From NCBI RefSeq assembly GCF_902788255.1, contig NZ_CADAJR010000001.1, forward strand, positions 1 through 64,000: a DNA stretch of 64,000 nucleotides, read 5' to 3'. Positions 56,629 through 64,000 of the stretch are shown in pieces. The position numbers were made by a program, and so were the translations under genes. This DNA is from an uncultured Methanobrevibacter sp. Its GTDB lineage: Archaea > Methanobacteriota > Methanobacteria > Methanobacteriales > Methanobacteriaceae. The notes beneath the pieces are model-generated. The model worked only from the letters and a program-made list of their open reading frames with translations, ran no database searches and was not told where the DNA came from. How positions within the stretch are numbered: the stretch's first letter is position 1; each line of letters starts with the position of its first letter.

Positions 56629-57546
56629 TTAAATGGTTGTAACTGTACAGCCTTCTTTTTCAATAATAAGGGTATGTTCCTTCTGACTTACAAAGCAACC
56701 CTCTTTTTCACGCAGTGGTGCGTATGGATAGACTGCCATTGCATCTGATAATTGCTTGAGTGCGATTGCACCTTTTCTTTCACCAAACTCATCGGTAATC
56801 CATCTTCCTGAAAATGGAACGTATCTGTGGTTCTGCTGGATATATTTCAATACCCTTTGTGTTGATTTCATTCTGAAAGGTTTGTTTGCCATGTATGAGA
56901 AGATGTAATGACCAGGGGCATCGTTGATGTAGCCCTCTCCGTTTGTTGCAAACGGTTCTATTGCTACGGCTTGGCCTTCTTCTAAAACGTAATTGTCGTG
57001 ATTGTCATAATTTGGTATGGATATTCCTGCGTGCAGGTTGTTTTGCTCCAGGCTGTGGCCCATAAGGTTGAATATTGGATTTAGCTTGTATTCGGATATT
57101 GCCTCGTGCACTGCAGCACCGATTTTTGAGATTTCAACTCCTGCCCTTGCTGTTGCAATTGCAGCTTCAAGACCTGCTGCTGATGCTTCAACTATCTCTT
57201 CATGGAGGTTTATCTCATCCTGTGTGTATCTCTCGTCGATGTTTCCATCAGCTATTATTGTCACTGCAGTATCTGCAATGTATCCGTCAATCATTGCTCC
57301 CAAATCCAGCTTGACCATGTCTCCTGCATGAATCACGGTCTTATCTCCTGCAGGGGAGGTGTAGTGTGCTGCCACTTCATTGATTGACAGGTTGCATGGA
57401 AATGCTATTTGGGCTCCAGACTTTAATATTTCACTTTCAACATATTCTACGATGTCAATTGCCAATGCACCATCCTTAATCATCTTTGAAGCGTCTTCAC
57501 GAATTCTTGAAGCGATTTTTCCAGATTCTATATAGGATTCTATCAT
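56629..57546 (-). CDS. map: Methionine aminopeptidase, type II
   Basis: This pita-bread metallopeptidase of 305 aa has metal ligands in 'VKLDLGAMIDGYIADTAVTI' (two Asp, about 83-102), 'FNLMGHSLEQ' (His, about 156-165), 'EGQAVAIEPFAT' (Glu, about 190-201) and a final Glu in 'KEHTLII' near the C-terminus. The HxxxAHYTSP-like segment 'INEVAAHYTSPAGD' (about 60-73) is typical of the archaeal type. It removes initiator methionine. It is divergent from the coiled-coil pair at 57648. Confidence 0.94.
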   Translation of the reverse strand: MIESYIESGKIASRIREDASKMIKDGALAIDIVEYVESEILKSGAQIAFPCNLSINEVAAHYTSPAGDKTVIHAGDMVKLDLGAMIDGYIADTAVTIIADGNIDERYTQDEINLHEEIVEASAAGLEAAIATARAGVEISKIGAAVHEAISEYKLNPIFNLMGHSLEQNNLHAGISIPNYDNHDNYVLEEGQAVAIEPFATNGEGYINDAPGHYIFSYMANKPFRMKSTQRVLKYIQQNHRYVPFSGRWITDEFGERKGAIALKQLSDAMAVYPYAPLREKEGCFVSQKEHTLIIEKEGCTVTTI

Positions 57547-57647
57547 AAATTTTTACCTTCTAAATTAATACAATTAAATATTTAATTGATAAATGTTATA
57601 TAATATTATATATTACTATAAGTATATTAATTATTGGAGGTTGAAAA

Positions 57648-58052
57648 ATGGATATTCCTACAATACCTGACCAAATGTTTATATTAATCATTGCGGTAAT
57701 TGCAGCTATTGTATTAATTATCATTGTTTTCCAATGGAGGAGCATTGCTCAATCTAAAAATTCAATCGCACTTCTTGAAAAGGAAATTGAGCTTAAGAAA
57801 ATGTCCATGGTTGAAAAAGACATTGAATCTAAAAGATTAATGGATAATCCTATTCCATTACCACAAGATCAACAGGACCGCCTTTCCGAAATAAGACAGT
57901 CCACCACTGAAGCAAGAAGTCGTGTAGGTTTCCTTCACTCTGAAATCAATGAAAGATTAGCAAGACTTGAAGCTGAAACCGAGCAAAGAAAACTCGAAAA
58001 GATGCTTACAGAAATCGAAGAAAAAGAAAAGAAACTTAAAGGAATGAAATAG
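57648..58052 (+). CDS. Membrane-anchored coiled-coil protein (134 aa)
   Basis: One N-terminal hydrophobic segment (about 9-29) with a short outside N-terminus is followed by a long charged helical region with heptads ('LLEKEIELKKMSMVEKDIESKRL', then 'INERLARLEAETEQRKLEKMLTEIEEKEKK'). A central 'PIPLPQDQQDRL' break separates the two helices. GGAGG precedes the ATG. No family is recognised. It is paired with another membrane-anchored coiled-coil gene starting eight bases after its stop, suggesting a complex. Confidence 0.6.
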   Translation: MDIPTIPDQMFILIIAVIAAIVLIIIVFQWRSIAQSKNSIALLEKEIELKKMSMVEKDIESKRLMDNPIPLPQDQQDRLSEIRQSTTEARSRVGFLHSEINERLARLEAETEQRKLEKMLTEIEEKEKKLKGMK

Positions 58053-58060
58053 GTGATAAT

Positions 58061-58579
58061 ATGGATGCTATGGAAGTAGTTGCAGTACTCATATTAATTG
58101 TTGCAATTGCAGTATTGGTTTATTATTATTTATTGAACAGTCCATCCACAATGGATAAGTTAAAGACTTACGTTCCAACCAGTGCCGATGCTCATATGGA
58201 ACAGGTTTTAAACAACTCTCCTGAGTACAACGATTTGGATAAAGAAGATGTTGGCTCTGAAAAGGATGAATCAGTTACAAAAAGAATCAAGGTTAAGTTA
58301 AGCGACATCGACATGTCCGGCATTAACACTGATGCATTCTCTAACAAGATTGATGCGTTTTTGGATGCTAAAAGTGAGGAACTGATTAAGGATTGGTCTT
58401 TAGCCACTACTGATGATTTGGAAGATTTGCAAACCAAATTTTCTGAAACAACCAGTAATGTTGATAATTTGGAAAAAGACTTTAATGATTTCAAAAAATC
58501 ATCAGAAGAGTTCCAAAAAACTACTGAGGAAAAGTTAAACGATTTGAATAAAAGGATTGAATCTTTAGAAAATAAATGA
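58061..58579 (+). CDS. Membrane-anchored coiled-coil protein (172 aa)
   Basis: One N-terminal membrane helix (about 4-24) is followed by a soluble region with acidic residues and a C-terminal coiled coil (about 118-172, 'LEDLQTKFSETTSNVDNLEKDFNDF'). It is the second gene of a two-gene unit (GGTGATAAT ribosome site). Its layout is similar to the partner at 57648, without obvious sequence identity. Function unknown; a membrane-linked scaffold is one possibility. Confidence 0.6.
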   Translation: MDAMEVVAVLILIVAIAVLVYYYLLNSPSTMDKLKTYVPTSADAHMEQVLNNSPEYNDLDKEDVGSEKDESVTKRIKVKLSDIDMSGINTDAFSNKIDAFLDAKSEELIKDWSLATTDDLEDLQTKFSETTSNVDNLEKDFNDFKKSSEEFQKTTEEKLNDLNKRIESLENK

Positions 58580-58667
58580 TTTTATTTTCTTAATTTTATC
58601 CTATTTTATCGAAAAGTTTATATATTATTTTTGTCATAATTAATATTGTTAGTACTTATTTTCGTAT

Positions 58668-58742
58668 AGCAGGGTGGGGTAGTCTGGTGAACCCGCAGGG
58701 CTCATAACCCTGAGATCCCTAGTTCAAATCTAGGCCCTGCTA
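58668..58742 (+). tRNA. Initiator tRNA-Met (CAT anticodon)
   Basis: The acceptor AGCAGGG pairs with CCCTGCT, so the first pair is A-T, and the anticodon stem CAGGG/CCCTG has three consecutive G-C pairs next to loop CTCATAA; both are initiator features. CCA is not encoded. Confidence 0.92.
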
Positions 58743-58760
58743 ATTTTTCTTAATATTTTT

Positions 58761-59050
58761 CATGGCAAGTTGAAGACAGCTGCTGGTTATTTATAACTAA
58801 GGAAACTCCGCACATCAATACAAGACTATGGCGTTGAAAGACGTATGCTGAGAGGCATGACTCTGGAGCAGAAACGACACGGCTTTTAATGGTAGACGAT
58901 GATATTTAATTGAGGACATTAAAAGAAACGGTGAAACGGCCATTCCATAGGATGCAAGAGCAAAGTTGCCGATAATCGCTTGTGTAGGCAAGGTAGTTCG
59001 CTAAGATGAATGCTGATAAACAGAATGTGGGTTACTCTTAACAGGCCATG
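58761..59050 (+). ncRNA. rnpB: RNase P RNA
   Basis: The ends CATGGC (58761-58766) and GCCATG (59045-59050) form helix P1. The conserved CR-I-like segment 'TAAGGAAACTCCGC' (about 58798-58811) and the CR-V/IV-like 'ACAGAATGTGGGTTAC' (about 59020-59035) are present, and the length is right for an archaeal type A RNA. It lies 18 bp after tRNA-iMet and is followed directly by a tyrosine recombinase gene. Confidence 0.9.
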
Positions 59051-59068
59051 TAAAATTATGTGGGTTAC
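59025..59068. repeat. 11-bp direct repeat at the rnpB/integrase junction (candidate att region)
   Basis: ATGTGGGTTAC occurs at 59025-59035 inside conserved rnpB sequence and again at 59058-59068, just before the recombinase gene. The second copy is followed by an inverted pair, TTACCAA (59065-59071) and TTGGTAA (about 59083-59089). This may mark an attachment site or recombinase-binding sites. Confidence 0.45.
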
Positions 59069-59106
59069 CAAACACTTATATGTTGGTAATCTGCATATTA
59101 TTAATT

Positions 59107-60879
59107 ATGACAACCAAAACCAAATTTTCTGAAACCGATGCTAAATTAAGTATGATGGTGGAACGAAGAAACCTTACTAAAGATGCAATTAAAAATTACA
59201 ACACTGTTTTTAAAGAAATACATGAATTATTTGATGTCACGCCATCTGATATTGTTAGAATAGGAAAAAGAGAACAAAAACCATATATAGATAATGAAAC
59301 AGGAAATCATGACCTTCTTGATTTGGAAGATAGGTCTGTAACTATATATCAATTTAAATATTATAATTATTTAAAAAGCAGAGGTTTAACTAATAGGACT
59401 ATTAAGCTTAAATTAGATACATTCAGAGCTTTATTGGGCGAATATGATATTCAAAAACCTAAACCAATTAAAATAACCATTCAAAACGATAGGATTCGTG
59501 ATGAAGATATTGTTTCTTGGAGGGAAGTGGAAACAGCAATGTCATATTGTAAGAGTATTAGGGATAAAGCTATAATTTCTTTTTTTTCCACTACTGGTTT
59601 AAGAAGTAGTGATGTAAGGAGATTAACAATCGGTGATTTAATTAAGGCATGTGATATTTATTTTGAGAATAATGAGGAAAAAACAATAGATAACTTATTA
59701 GCTAAAAATCCTGAAGAAATTTATCCATGTTGGGAAATCATGCCGTCAAAAACAGCCAAAAAGTCACAATTATGTGTTACATTTAATACTCCTGAAGCAA
59801 GTACATATATATGGCAATATCTCCATAATCGAATTGAATATAATATACGAAAAGGAAGAAATGAAATATTAAAATCTGATTATCCTTTGTTTGCAACATC
59901 TACTAATAAAGAACTAAAATCTACAGCTATTGAACAATTATTTCAAAGGTTAAATAAACAATTAGGGGATAAGATGGATAAAAATGGTAAGTATCGTAGA
60001 TTTAGGTCTCATTCTCTTAGAAAATTGTTTTCCACTACTTGTAGGAGAAACATTACTCAAGTTGTTATTAATTCTGATAAAACTTCAGAAGTGGATATTA
60101 TTAGTATATTTACTGGACATGTGCCACCTAATGAATCAAATTCAAAAGTGTATGAAGCAATTGAATCAGATAGTCATGATAGTTATCTTAGGAAAACTTA
60201 CCTTGCATTAAGTCCCTATCTTAGTATTAAAGATATAAAAATTAAGGATATTCCAACACAAGAATTTAAAGAATTAGAAGAACAAAATAAAGCATTAAGA
60301 AAACAATTAGAAGTTCAAGCTGTCTCTATGCAGAGGGAAATGGACGAACAGAAAGAGCAATATGAAAAAAAGATTCGTCATGTGGAAAGTGTCAATTCAG
60401 CTTTATCTTCTCAAGTATTGGATATTCAAAATCAATTAGATAATCTTGCCAATGCTAATGACTTAAAAAGAATACAGGAGTATATTTCTGGACACGAATT
60501 AGTTGAAAAATATAATTTGGCTTCTACTATTATTGGATATTATAAGGAAGATGTTAAAAAAGAAGATTTTACTGGTGTTACTGATTATTATATTGAAGAT
60601 TTAATAACACAGGCATTCAATACAACATCAGCATTTCAATCTACAGCAATTAGAGATGAATATTATCGAACTGATGATAATTGGAAGCGAATTTATTCAG
60701 AAATTGGGCTCTATGAACATGATTATATTGAAAGTAATGGGTATGTATTATCTAAATCCCAAAGTAAAAAGATTACTGATGAACTGGAGAGTTATTCAAT
60801 AAAATTATGGGAAGATAATGAAAAAGTAAAAAAATCTAAAGTACAATCAATAATTGATAATATTGTACTTAGACATTAA
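59107..60879 (+). CDS. Tyrosine recombinase/integrase (590 aa)
   Basis: The catalytic domain shows the tyrosine recombinase set: Arg in 'TTGLRSSDVRR' (about 165), 'HSLRKLF' (H-x-x-R, about 301), 'FTGHVPP' (about 337) and a candidate Tyr in 'YLRKTYLALSPYLS' (about 361-373). An N-terminal SAM-like core-binding domain (about 1-120) precedes it. A long coiled coil (about 390-455) and an extra C-terminal domain follow. The ATG at 59107 is chosen over one at 59080. It begins 56 bp after rnpB, as expected for an element integrated at that RNA gene. Excision partners are not seen. Confidence 0.88.
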   Translation: MTTKTKFSETDAKLSMMVERRNLTKDAIKNYNTVFKEIHELFDVTPSDIVRIGKREQKPYIDNETGNHDLLDLEDRSVTIYQFKYYNYLKSRGLTNRTIKLKLDTFRALLGEYDIQKPKPIKITIQNDRIRDEDIVSWREVETAMSYCKSIRDKAIISFFSTTGLRSSDVRRLTIGDLIKACDIYFENNEEKTIDNLLAKNPEEIYPCWEIMPSKTAKKSQLCVTFNTPEASTYIWQYLHNRIEYNIRKGRNEILKSDYPLFATSTNKELKSTAIEQLFQRLNKQLGDKMDKNGKYRRFRSHSLRKLFSTTCRRNITQVVINSDKTSEVDIISIFTGHVPPNESNSKVYEAIESDSHDSYLRKTYLALSPYLSIKDIKIKDIPTQEFKELEEQNKALRKQLEVQAVSMQREMDEQKEQYEKKIRHVESVNSALSSQVLDIQNQLDNLANANDLKRIQEYISGHELVEKYNLASTIIGYYKEDVKKEDFTGVTDYYIEDLITQAFNTTSAFQSTAIRDEYYRTDDNWKRIYSEIGLYEHDYIESNGYVLSKSQSKKITDELESYSIKLWEDNEKVKKSKVQSIIDNIVLRH

Positions 60880-60884
60880 TACTT

Positions 60885-60936
60885 TTAAGAGGGTTGTTTA
60901 ATCAAAAGATTAAATAATCTCTTTATCTTTTTTTGA
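60885..60936 (+). terminator. Two-part hairpin terminator of the integrase gene
   Basis: TTTAATC (60897-60903) and GATTAAA (60908-60914) form a perfect inner stem with loop AAAA. Outer AAGAG and CTCTT segments extend it across an internal loop. TATCTTTTTTTGATTTTT follows. Confidence 0.65.
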
Positions 60937-61159
60937 TTTTTAGTGGTTTGCCAATTATTTGATTTCTTAATTATGTGTAGTTCTGATTCTTATGTGTTTT
61001 TTTATTGTTCATGTCTATGTAATTAGTGATAGTTTATCTTCATTTACAGGTCTATTATAAAATTAAATATTTAATTAATTTAATTAATACTTTATTTGAT
61101 AGCTTAATGAATTATACAAGAACTTTTTTATTTGGTGATGGTAATAGTATTCGATGTTG

Positions 61160-61438
61160 TTATTTTTTTAATTCTTCCAATAGATGTAATCCTAATTCGG
61201 TATTTTGGTATAGTCTGCCTTTGATATTTTCCTCATTTAAACAGACTACTATTTTCTTTTCTTTTAGGTCGTGTAATGCATTTGATATTTGTGTTATTCG
61301 CATTCCTGTTGCATCAACAATTTCTTTTGGCATTTTATATTCAGTGCCGATACAAGTGATGCAATTTAAACGTGCTGGAGAAACTTTTATATATCCAATT
61401 AAAGACCAAAAATTTGGTTCTGATTCATTTTCACTCAT
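61160..61438 (-). CDS. Winged-helix transcriptional regulator (92 aa)
   Basis: The protein is a small winged helix-turn-helix domain: 'YIKVSPARLNCITCIGT', 'MPKEIVDATGMRITQISNALHDLKEKKIVVCL' (recognition helix and wing, about 35-67), then 'RLYQNTELGLHLLEEL'. It resembles MarR/ArsR-type domains common in methanogen elements. It has no sensor domain. Its gene is divergent from the secreted-protein gene at 61624 and both share a promoter region with tandem 14-bp repeats, so autoregulation is likely. Confidence 0.78.
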   Translation of the reverse strand: MSENESEPNFWSLIGYIKVSPARLNCITCIGTEYKMPKEIVDATGMRITQISNALHDLKEKKIVVCLNEENIKGRLYQNTELGLHLLEELKK

Positions 61439-61485
61439 ATTTATTTGTTATATTCTTTATTAACTACTTTAATAGTTATTAAAAG

Positions 61486-61529
61486 ATTCTTATTGATTCC
61501 TATTTATTATTTATAATTCTTATTGATTC
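61486..61529. promoter_or_regulatory. Tandem 14-bp direct repeats, candidate operators
   Basis: ATTCTTATTGATTC occurs at 61486-61499 and 61516-61529, exactly 30 bp apart (about three helical turns). A short inverted pair AACTA/TAGTT lies at 61462-61466 and 61473-61477. All sit in the divergent region between the winged-helix gene and the secreted-protein gene, upstream of a TATA-like run. Confidence 0.55.
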
Positions 61530-61623
61530 GATTTATACACAACTTTTATATTATATTTAAAAGAGACATAATAATACAAAACTTAAATTTTGTAAAAAAA
61601 TTTAATTGTTGGAGGTAATTTAA

Positions 61624-62100
61624 TTGAGTAAAAAGATTTTTGCTATATTGATCGTTGTAATGGCTTTTGTCTCTTTAGCTAGTGTTTTTGCAGTTGAAAC
61701 AACAACTCACGATTTCGATGGTTTGTTTAACATGAGTGTTCCCTCTGATGAGGAATTTGTAACTCTTGACTCTAATATCTCAGGTGCTTCTGTATTTGGA
61801 TATAATTTTAATGATGGAGACCCAATTGGTGATAATATAATAGTTTATTACTTTAATGAATCCATTGTTGATGATAATGATACTAATATAACTGAATATG
61901 TAATTAATATTTTAGATGAAAATTCTACTTTTAAACATCCTTCTGTTGAAGATGGTTTCACTGTATTATATAATCAGATGGTTCAACATGATGGAGGTTA
62001 TATGTTAATTGCATCAAATGATAATGAAACTGAAGTAGTAGGTATTGTTGGGGATAATTTAGATGATTTAAAAACATATGCTAATTCTATAGAATTTTAA
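61624..62100 (+). CDS. Small secreted protein (158 aa)
   Basis: A TTG start lies six bases after GGAGGT (61612-61617). A signal peptide (about 1-22, 'IVVMAFVSLASVFAVETT') precedes an acidic domain rich in Asp, Asn, Tyr and Phe with no Cys. No family is recognised. It probably acts outside the membrane. It shares the promoter region with the divergent winged-helix gene and is followed after 37 bp by a membrane protein gene on the same strand. Confidence 0.65.
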   Translation: MSKKIFAILIVVMAFVSLASVFAVETTTHDFDGLFNMSVPSDEEFVTLDSNISGASVFGYNFNDGDPIGDNIIVYYFNESIVDDNDTNITEYVINILDENSTFKHPSVEDGFTVLYNQMVQHDGGYMLIASNDNETEVVGIVGDNLDDLKTYANSIEF

Positions 62101-62137
62101 CTAAAAAATCCTTGCTTAATTTTTTAGGTGATAATAT

Positions 62138-62653
62138 ATGAAAATTGGCGATTTTGAAATTGGTTTAAAGACAATTATTTTAGTAATAGTTGCTTTAATC
62201 GTTATTTTTGGGATAATCTCCTTTTTTAGTGGTGGTGATTCAGTAAATGTAACTGATGTTGGCATGACTGTAAATTATAATTACAAAACTAATGTGGCTT
62301 TTACAATTATACCAACTGATACAATAACTGAAGTTAATAATGTTCAGCTAAAGAACATTGAAGTTACTTACCATAATGGTAAAACACAACATTTAGAAGA
62401 TGTTACATTTAACTCCAAAAATACTTATGTTAAAGATAATGAATATGGGTTTAAATTTGATTATACAATCTCTGATGATTGTATTGATGGTTTAGATGAA
62501 TATGATTTTGGACATGCAACACACCATATTAAAGGAGATATTGTAATAAACACTGTCGGTGGAAATGAAAAAGTGGTTGGACATATTGATTATGATGTCC
62601 CTGCTTCGGCTACAGTATATAAATACTCTTCTGGAAGTGGTTCAGTAATATAA
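62138..62653 (+). CDS. Membrane-anchored extracellular domain protein (171 aa)
   Basis: A short N-terminal cytoplasmic stretch (about 1-10) is followed by one membrane helix (about 11-30) and a beta-rich external domain with many Asn, Asp and Thr ('GMTVNYNYKTNVAFTIIPTD'). It resembles small Methanobrevibacter surface proteins, but no named family is recognised. GGTGATAATAT precedes the ATG. A hairpin terminator follows. Confidence 0.6.
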   Translation: MKIGDFEIGLKTIILVIVALIVIFGIISFFSGGDSVNVTDVGMTVNYNYKTNVAFTIIPTDTITEVNNVQLKNIEVTYHNGKTQHLEDVTFNSKNTYVKDNEYGFKFDYTISDDCIDGLDEYDFGHATHHIKGDIVINTVGGNEKVVGHIDYDVPASATVYKYSSGSGSVI

Positions 62654-62666
62654 TATTTTAATCATT

Positions 62667-62697
62667 AAGTTGTTAATTAAACAACTTTCTTTTATTT
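62667..62697 (+). terminator. Hairpin terminator
   Basis: AAGTTGTT (62667-62674) and AACAACTT (62680-62687) form a perfect 8-bp stem with loop AATTA, followed by TCTTTTATTT. Confidence 0.65.
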
Positions 62698-62737
62698 ATT
62701 ATATTGGCAGTATTAAAAATTTTAAGTAGGTGGATAT

Positions 62738-62890
62738 ATGGAAAAAGTGTATTGTACTGAGTGTGGAAATGAATTGGATGAGGGAGCTAAATTTTGTCCT
62801 AAATGTGGTCAATTTACCTCCTTAGAAAATAATTTAAAACATACAATTAAAACTAAAAACGATGTTGATGACTTGTATGCAAATTGTTAA
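62738..62890 (+). CDS. Short zinc-ribbon protein (50 aa)
   Basis: The ATG follows GTAGGTGGATAT. The protein begins with a zinc ribbon, 'VYCTECGNELDEGAKFCPKCG' (Cys pairs about 6, 9 and 20, 23), then a polar linker, and ends after 50 residues. Its stop overlaps the ATG of a two-helix membrane protein (TAATG). In related proteins a ribbon, linker and membrane helices are often one chain, so this could be half of a split gene. Confidence 0.6.
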   Translation: MEKVYCTECGNELDEGAKFCPKCGQFTSLENNLKHTIKTKNDVDDLYANC

Positions 62891-63117
62891 TGGTATATGA
62901 TGGAGAAGATTTTGGATATAGATATTCTAAATCAAAAATTCTTGCTATTATTGTATTTCTTGGTTTTTTCATTTCAGGTTTATTTATTTTCATGCCACTT
63001 GTATTTACAGAAGTCAGATTTTTTATTCTTTTAGTTTTTGTTTGTTTAATTCCATATCTTATTATTGTAGGTGTAGGGTTTGCTTATCGAAAACTAACTG
63101 AACATTATTGGAGTTAA
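62890..63117 (+). CDS. Small two-helix membrane protein (75 aa)
   Basis: The ATG overlaps the stop of the preceding zinc-ribbon gene (TAATG), implying coupling. Two hydrophobic segments (about 17-37 and 43-66) lie between charged ends. No motif is recognised. It might be the separated membrane part of a zinc-ribbon membrane protein, or an independent small protein. The next zinc-ribbon gene starts six bases after its stop. Confidence 0.5.
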   Translation: MVYDGEDFGYRYSKSKILAIIVFLGFFISGLFIFMPLVFTEVRFFILLVFVCLIPYLIIVGVGFAYRKLTEHYWS

Positions 63118-63122
63118 AAATT

Positions 63123-63881
63123 ATGGTTAAATTCTGCGACCAATGTGGAACACAATTAAATGATGATGATGCTTTTTGCCATAATTGTGGTATTCCATGT
63201 GATGTTTCTAAACGAAAAACACAAAATAATTCAAGTAAATCAAATTCTATTTTATCAGATTTAGGTGTAAACAATATAATTGAAGAGGTATCAAACTATC
63301 AAAAAAATCAGAACATTCGTAAAAAAGCAATAAAATCAAAAAAACAAATAGAAACCCAAAAAAAAGTTAATCAACAAATAAAAAACGAAAAACCAGATGG
63401 AGCATTGTTTTATGTAAATGGGCGAGATGCTTCATTATCTGTTTTTGAAGATTATATTGAATTAGATTTCACTGGAAATCCTCTAAAACAATTTTTAAGT
63501 AAATTGGGAGGTGTGAAAAGAATATATTATAATCAAATACATAGTATTCAAAAAAGAGATGCTACAATAAACATTTTGGGTTCTATTGAATTTGAAGTTC
63601 CAGGAATGGCACAATCAAGACAATATGGCAAAAGCGAAAATGTTGTTCACTATCGAACTTTTTATCAAAATGAAATTGATAGAATTTATGATTATGTAAA
63701 TCAAAAAATTTTAGATATCCATAGTAATAGAGGAGGAAATTCACAAATAAAAGTTGAAACAAATTATATGGGTCAATTAAAAGAAGCTAAAGAATTATTA
63801 GAATTGGGTGCAATAACTCAAGAGGAATTTGATGAAATTAAACAAGTATGTTTGGAAAAAATGAAAAACTCTAATATTTAG
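63123..63881 (+). CDS. Zinc-ribbon, PH-like and SHOCT domain protein (252 aa)
   Basis: Three parts are visible: an N-terminal zinc ribbon 'FCDQCGTQLNDDDAFCHNCG' (about 4-23); a Lys-rich helical linker (about 40-85) leading to a bacterial PH-like domain (about 100-200, 'YIELDFTGNPLKQFL', 'VKRIYYNQIHSIQKRDATIN'); and a C-terminal SHOCT motif 'AKELLELGAITQEEFDEIKQ' (about 225-244). PH and SHOCT domains often mediate assembly or membrane-linked interactions. The ATG at 63123 is preferred to a start at 63108. It is one of three zinc-ribbon genes in a row. Confidence 0.75.
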   Translation: MVKFCDQCGTQLNDDDAFCHNCGIPCDVSKRKTQNNSSKSNSILSDLGVNNIIEEVSNYQKNQNIRKKAIKSKKQIETQKKVNQQIKNEKPDGALFYVNGRDASLSVFEDYIELDFTGNPLKQFLSKLGGVKRIYYNQIHSIQKRDATINILGSIEFEVPGMAQSRQYGKSENVVHYRTFYQNEIDRIYDYVNQKILDIHSNRGGNSQIKVETNYMGQLKEAKELLELGAITQEEFDEIKQVCLEKMKNSNI

Positions 63882-63906
63882 TTGATATTAAATGGAGGAA
63901 AAATAA

Positions 63907-64000
63907 ATGAGCAAGATTTTTTGTACTGAATGTGGGGCTGAACTTGAAGAGTCAATGCAATTTTGTTCAAAATGTGGTAATAAACTAGACGATAAAGAAG
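63907..64000 (+). CDS. Zinc-ribbon protein (3' partial)
   Basis: The gene runs off the window. GGAGGAAAAATA precedes the ATG. The visible 31 residues form a zinc ribbon, '[21 protein letters not shown]', very similar to that of the 62738 gene. The rest, which would define the protein, is outside the window. Confidence 0.7.
   Translation, partial: MSKIFCTECGAELEESMQFCSKCGNKLDDKE

Noticed and set aside
58761-59050. rnpB interrupted by the integrative element
   Set aside because: Both P1 strands and the conserved regions are present and properly spaced, so the RNA gene appears intact.
61026-61463. 145-residue plus-strand frame
   Set aside because: It is antisense to the winged-helix regulator gene; its sequence is the complement of recognisable helix-turn-helix coding sequence.

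Overview
The window comes from a low-GC methanogenic archaeon of the order Methanobacteriales, most likely Methanobrevibacter. This is inferred from a complete F420-reducing hydrogenase operon (frhADGB), an F430 biosynthesis gene (cfbD), archaeal replication and translation genes (PCNA, GINS, aIF2-alpha, Nop10, L44e, S27e), a pseudomurein-cleaving phage enzyme, Ig-like adhesin-type secreted proteins and very AT-rich spacers with archaeal TATA boxes and T-run terminators.

Left edge, 1-3716: the late end of a prophage. It holds a partial tail or fibre protein, a 255-aa structural-type protein, two small proteins, two holin-like membrane proteins, a GT-A glycosyltransferase, a short paralogue of the structural protein, and a pseudomurein endoisopeptidase (C71) whose 5' frame is disrupted. 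A small gene and a 373-bp AT-rich spacer lead back to the chromosome at an ArsA/Get3-type ATPase that starts at TTG.

Middle, 5.4-38.5 kb: chromosomal single genes and short operons. They include a 996-aa Ig-like secreted protein; an HxlR regulator with cbiE; a divergent zinc-macrodomain plus class M sirtuin pair (a predicted protein ADP-ribosylation on/off module); a holin-domain phosphodiesterase with a metallophosphoesterase; YchF; transporters (SLC13-like, CDF, MATE); a SLATT-like membrane protein; cfbD-hisH-AIR synthase-like; a serine dehydrogenase-type protease; tRNA-Arg and truD; the small subunit of phosphomevalonate dehydratase; a ferredoxin-nitroreductase; a copper ATPase behind a palindromic operator; purB; and an XRE regulator followed by a CPBP protease.

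38.6-45.0 kb: a complete trpEGDCFBA operon with TrpY-type TGTACA boxes. 45.1-51.1 kb: an information-processing cluster (pcn, GINS, rpl44e, rps27e, aIF2-alpha, nop10, PAC2, a PHP phosphoesterase) and two tRNA-Arg genes. 51.2-58.7 kb: a Ser-rich secreted protein, frhADGB, an Ig-like secreted protein, methionine aminopeptidase, two membrane-anchored coiled-coil proteins and initiator tRNA-Met.

58.76-64 kb: RNase P RNA followed at once by a tyrosine recombinase, a winged-helix regulator, small secreted or membrane proteins and a run of zinc-ribbon proteins. This looks like the left end of an integrative element whose right end lies outside the window.

Best candidates for new biology are the archaeal SirTM/Zn-macro pair with its divergent HxlR gene and no lipoyl partner genes nearby, the rnpB-linked element with its tandem operator-like repeats, the frame-disrupted prophage lysin, and the stand-alone SLATT-like protein.
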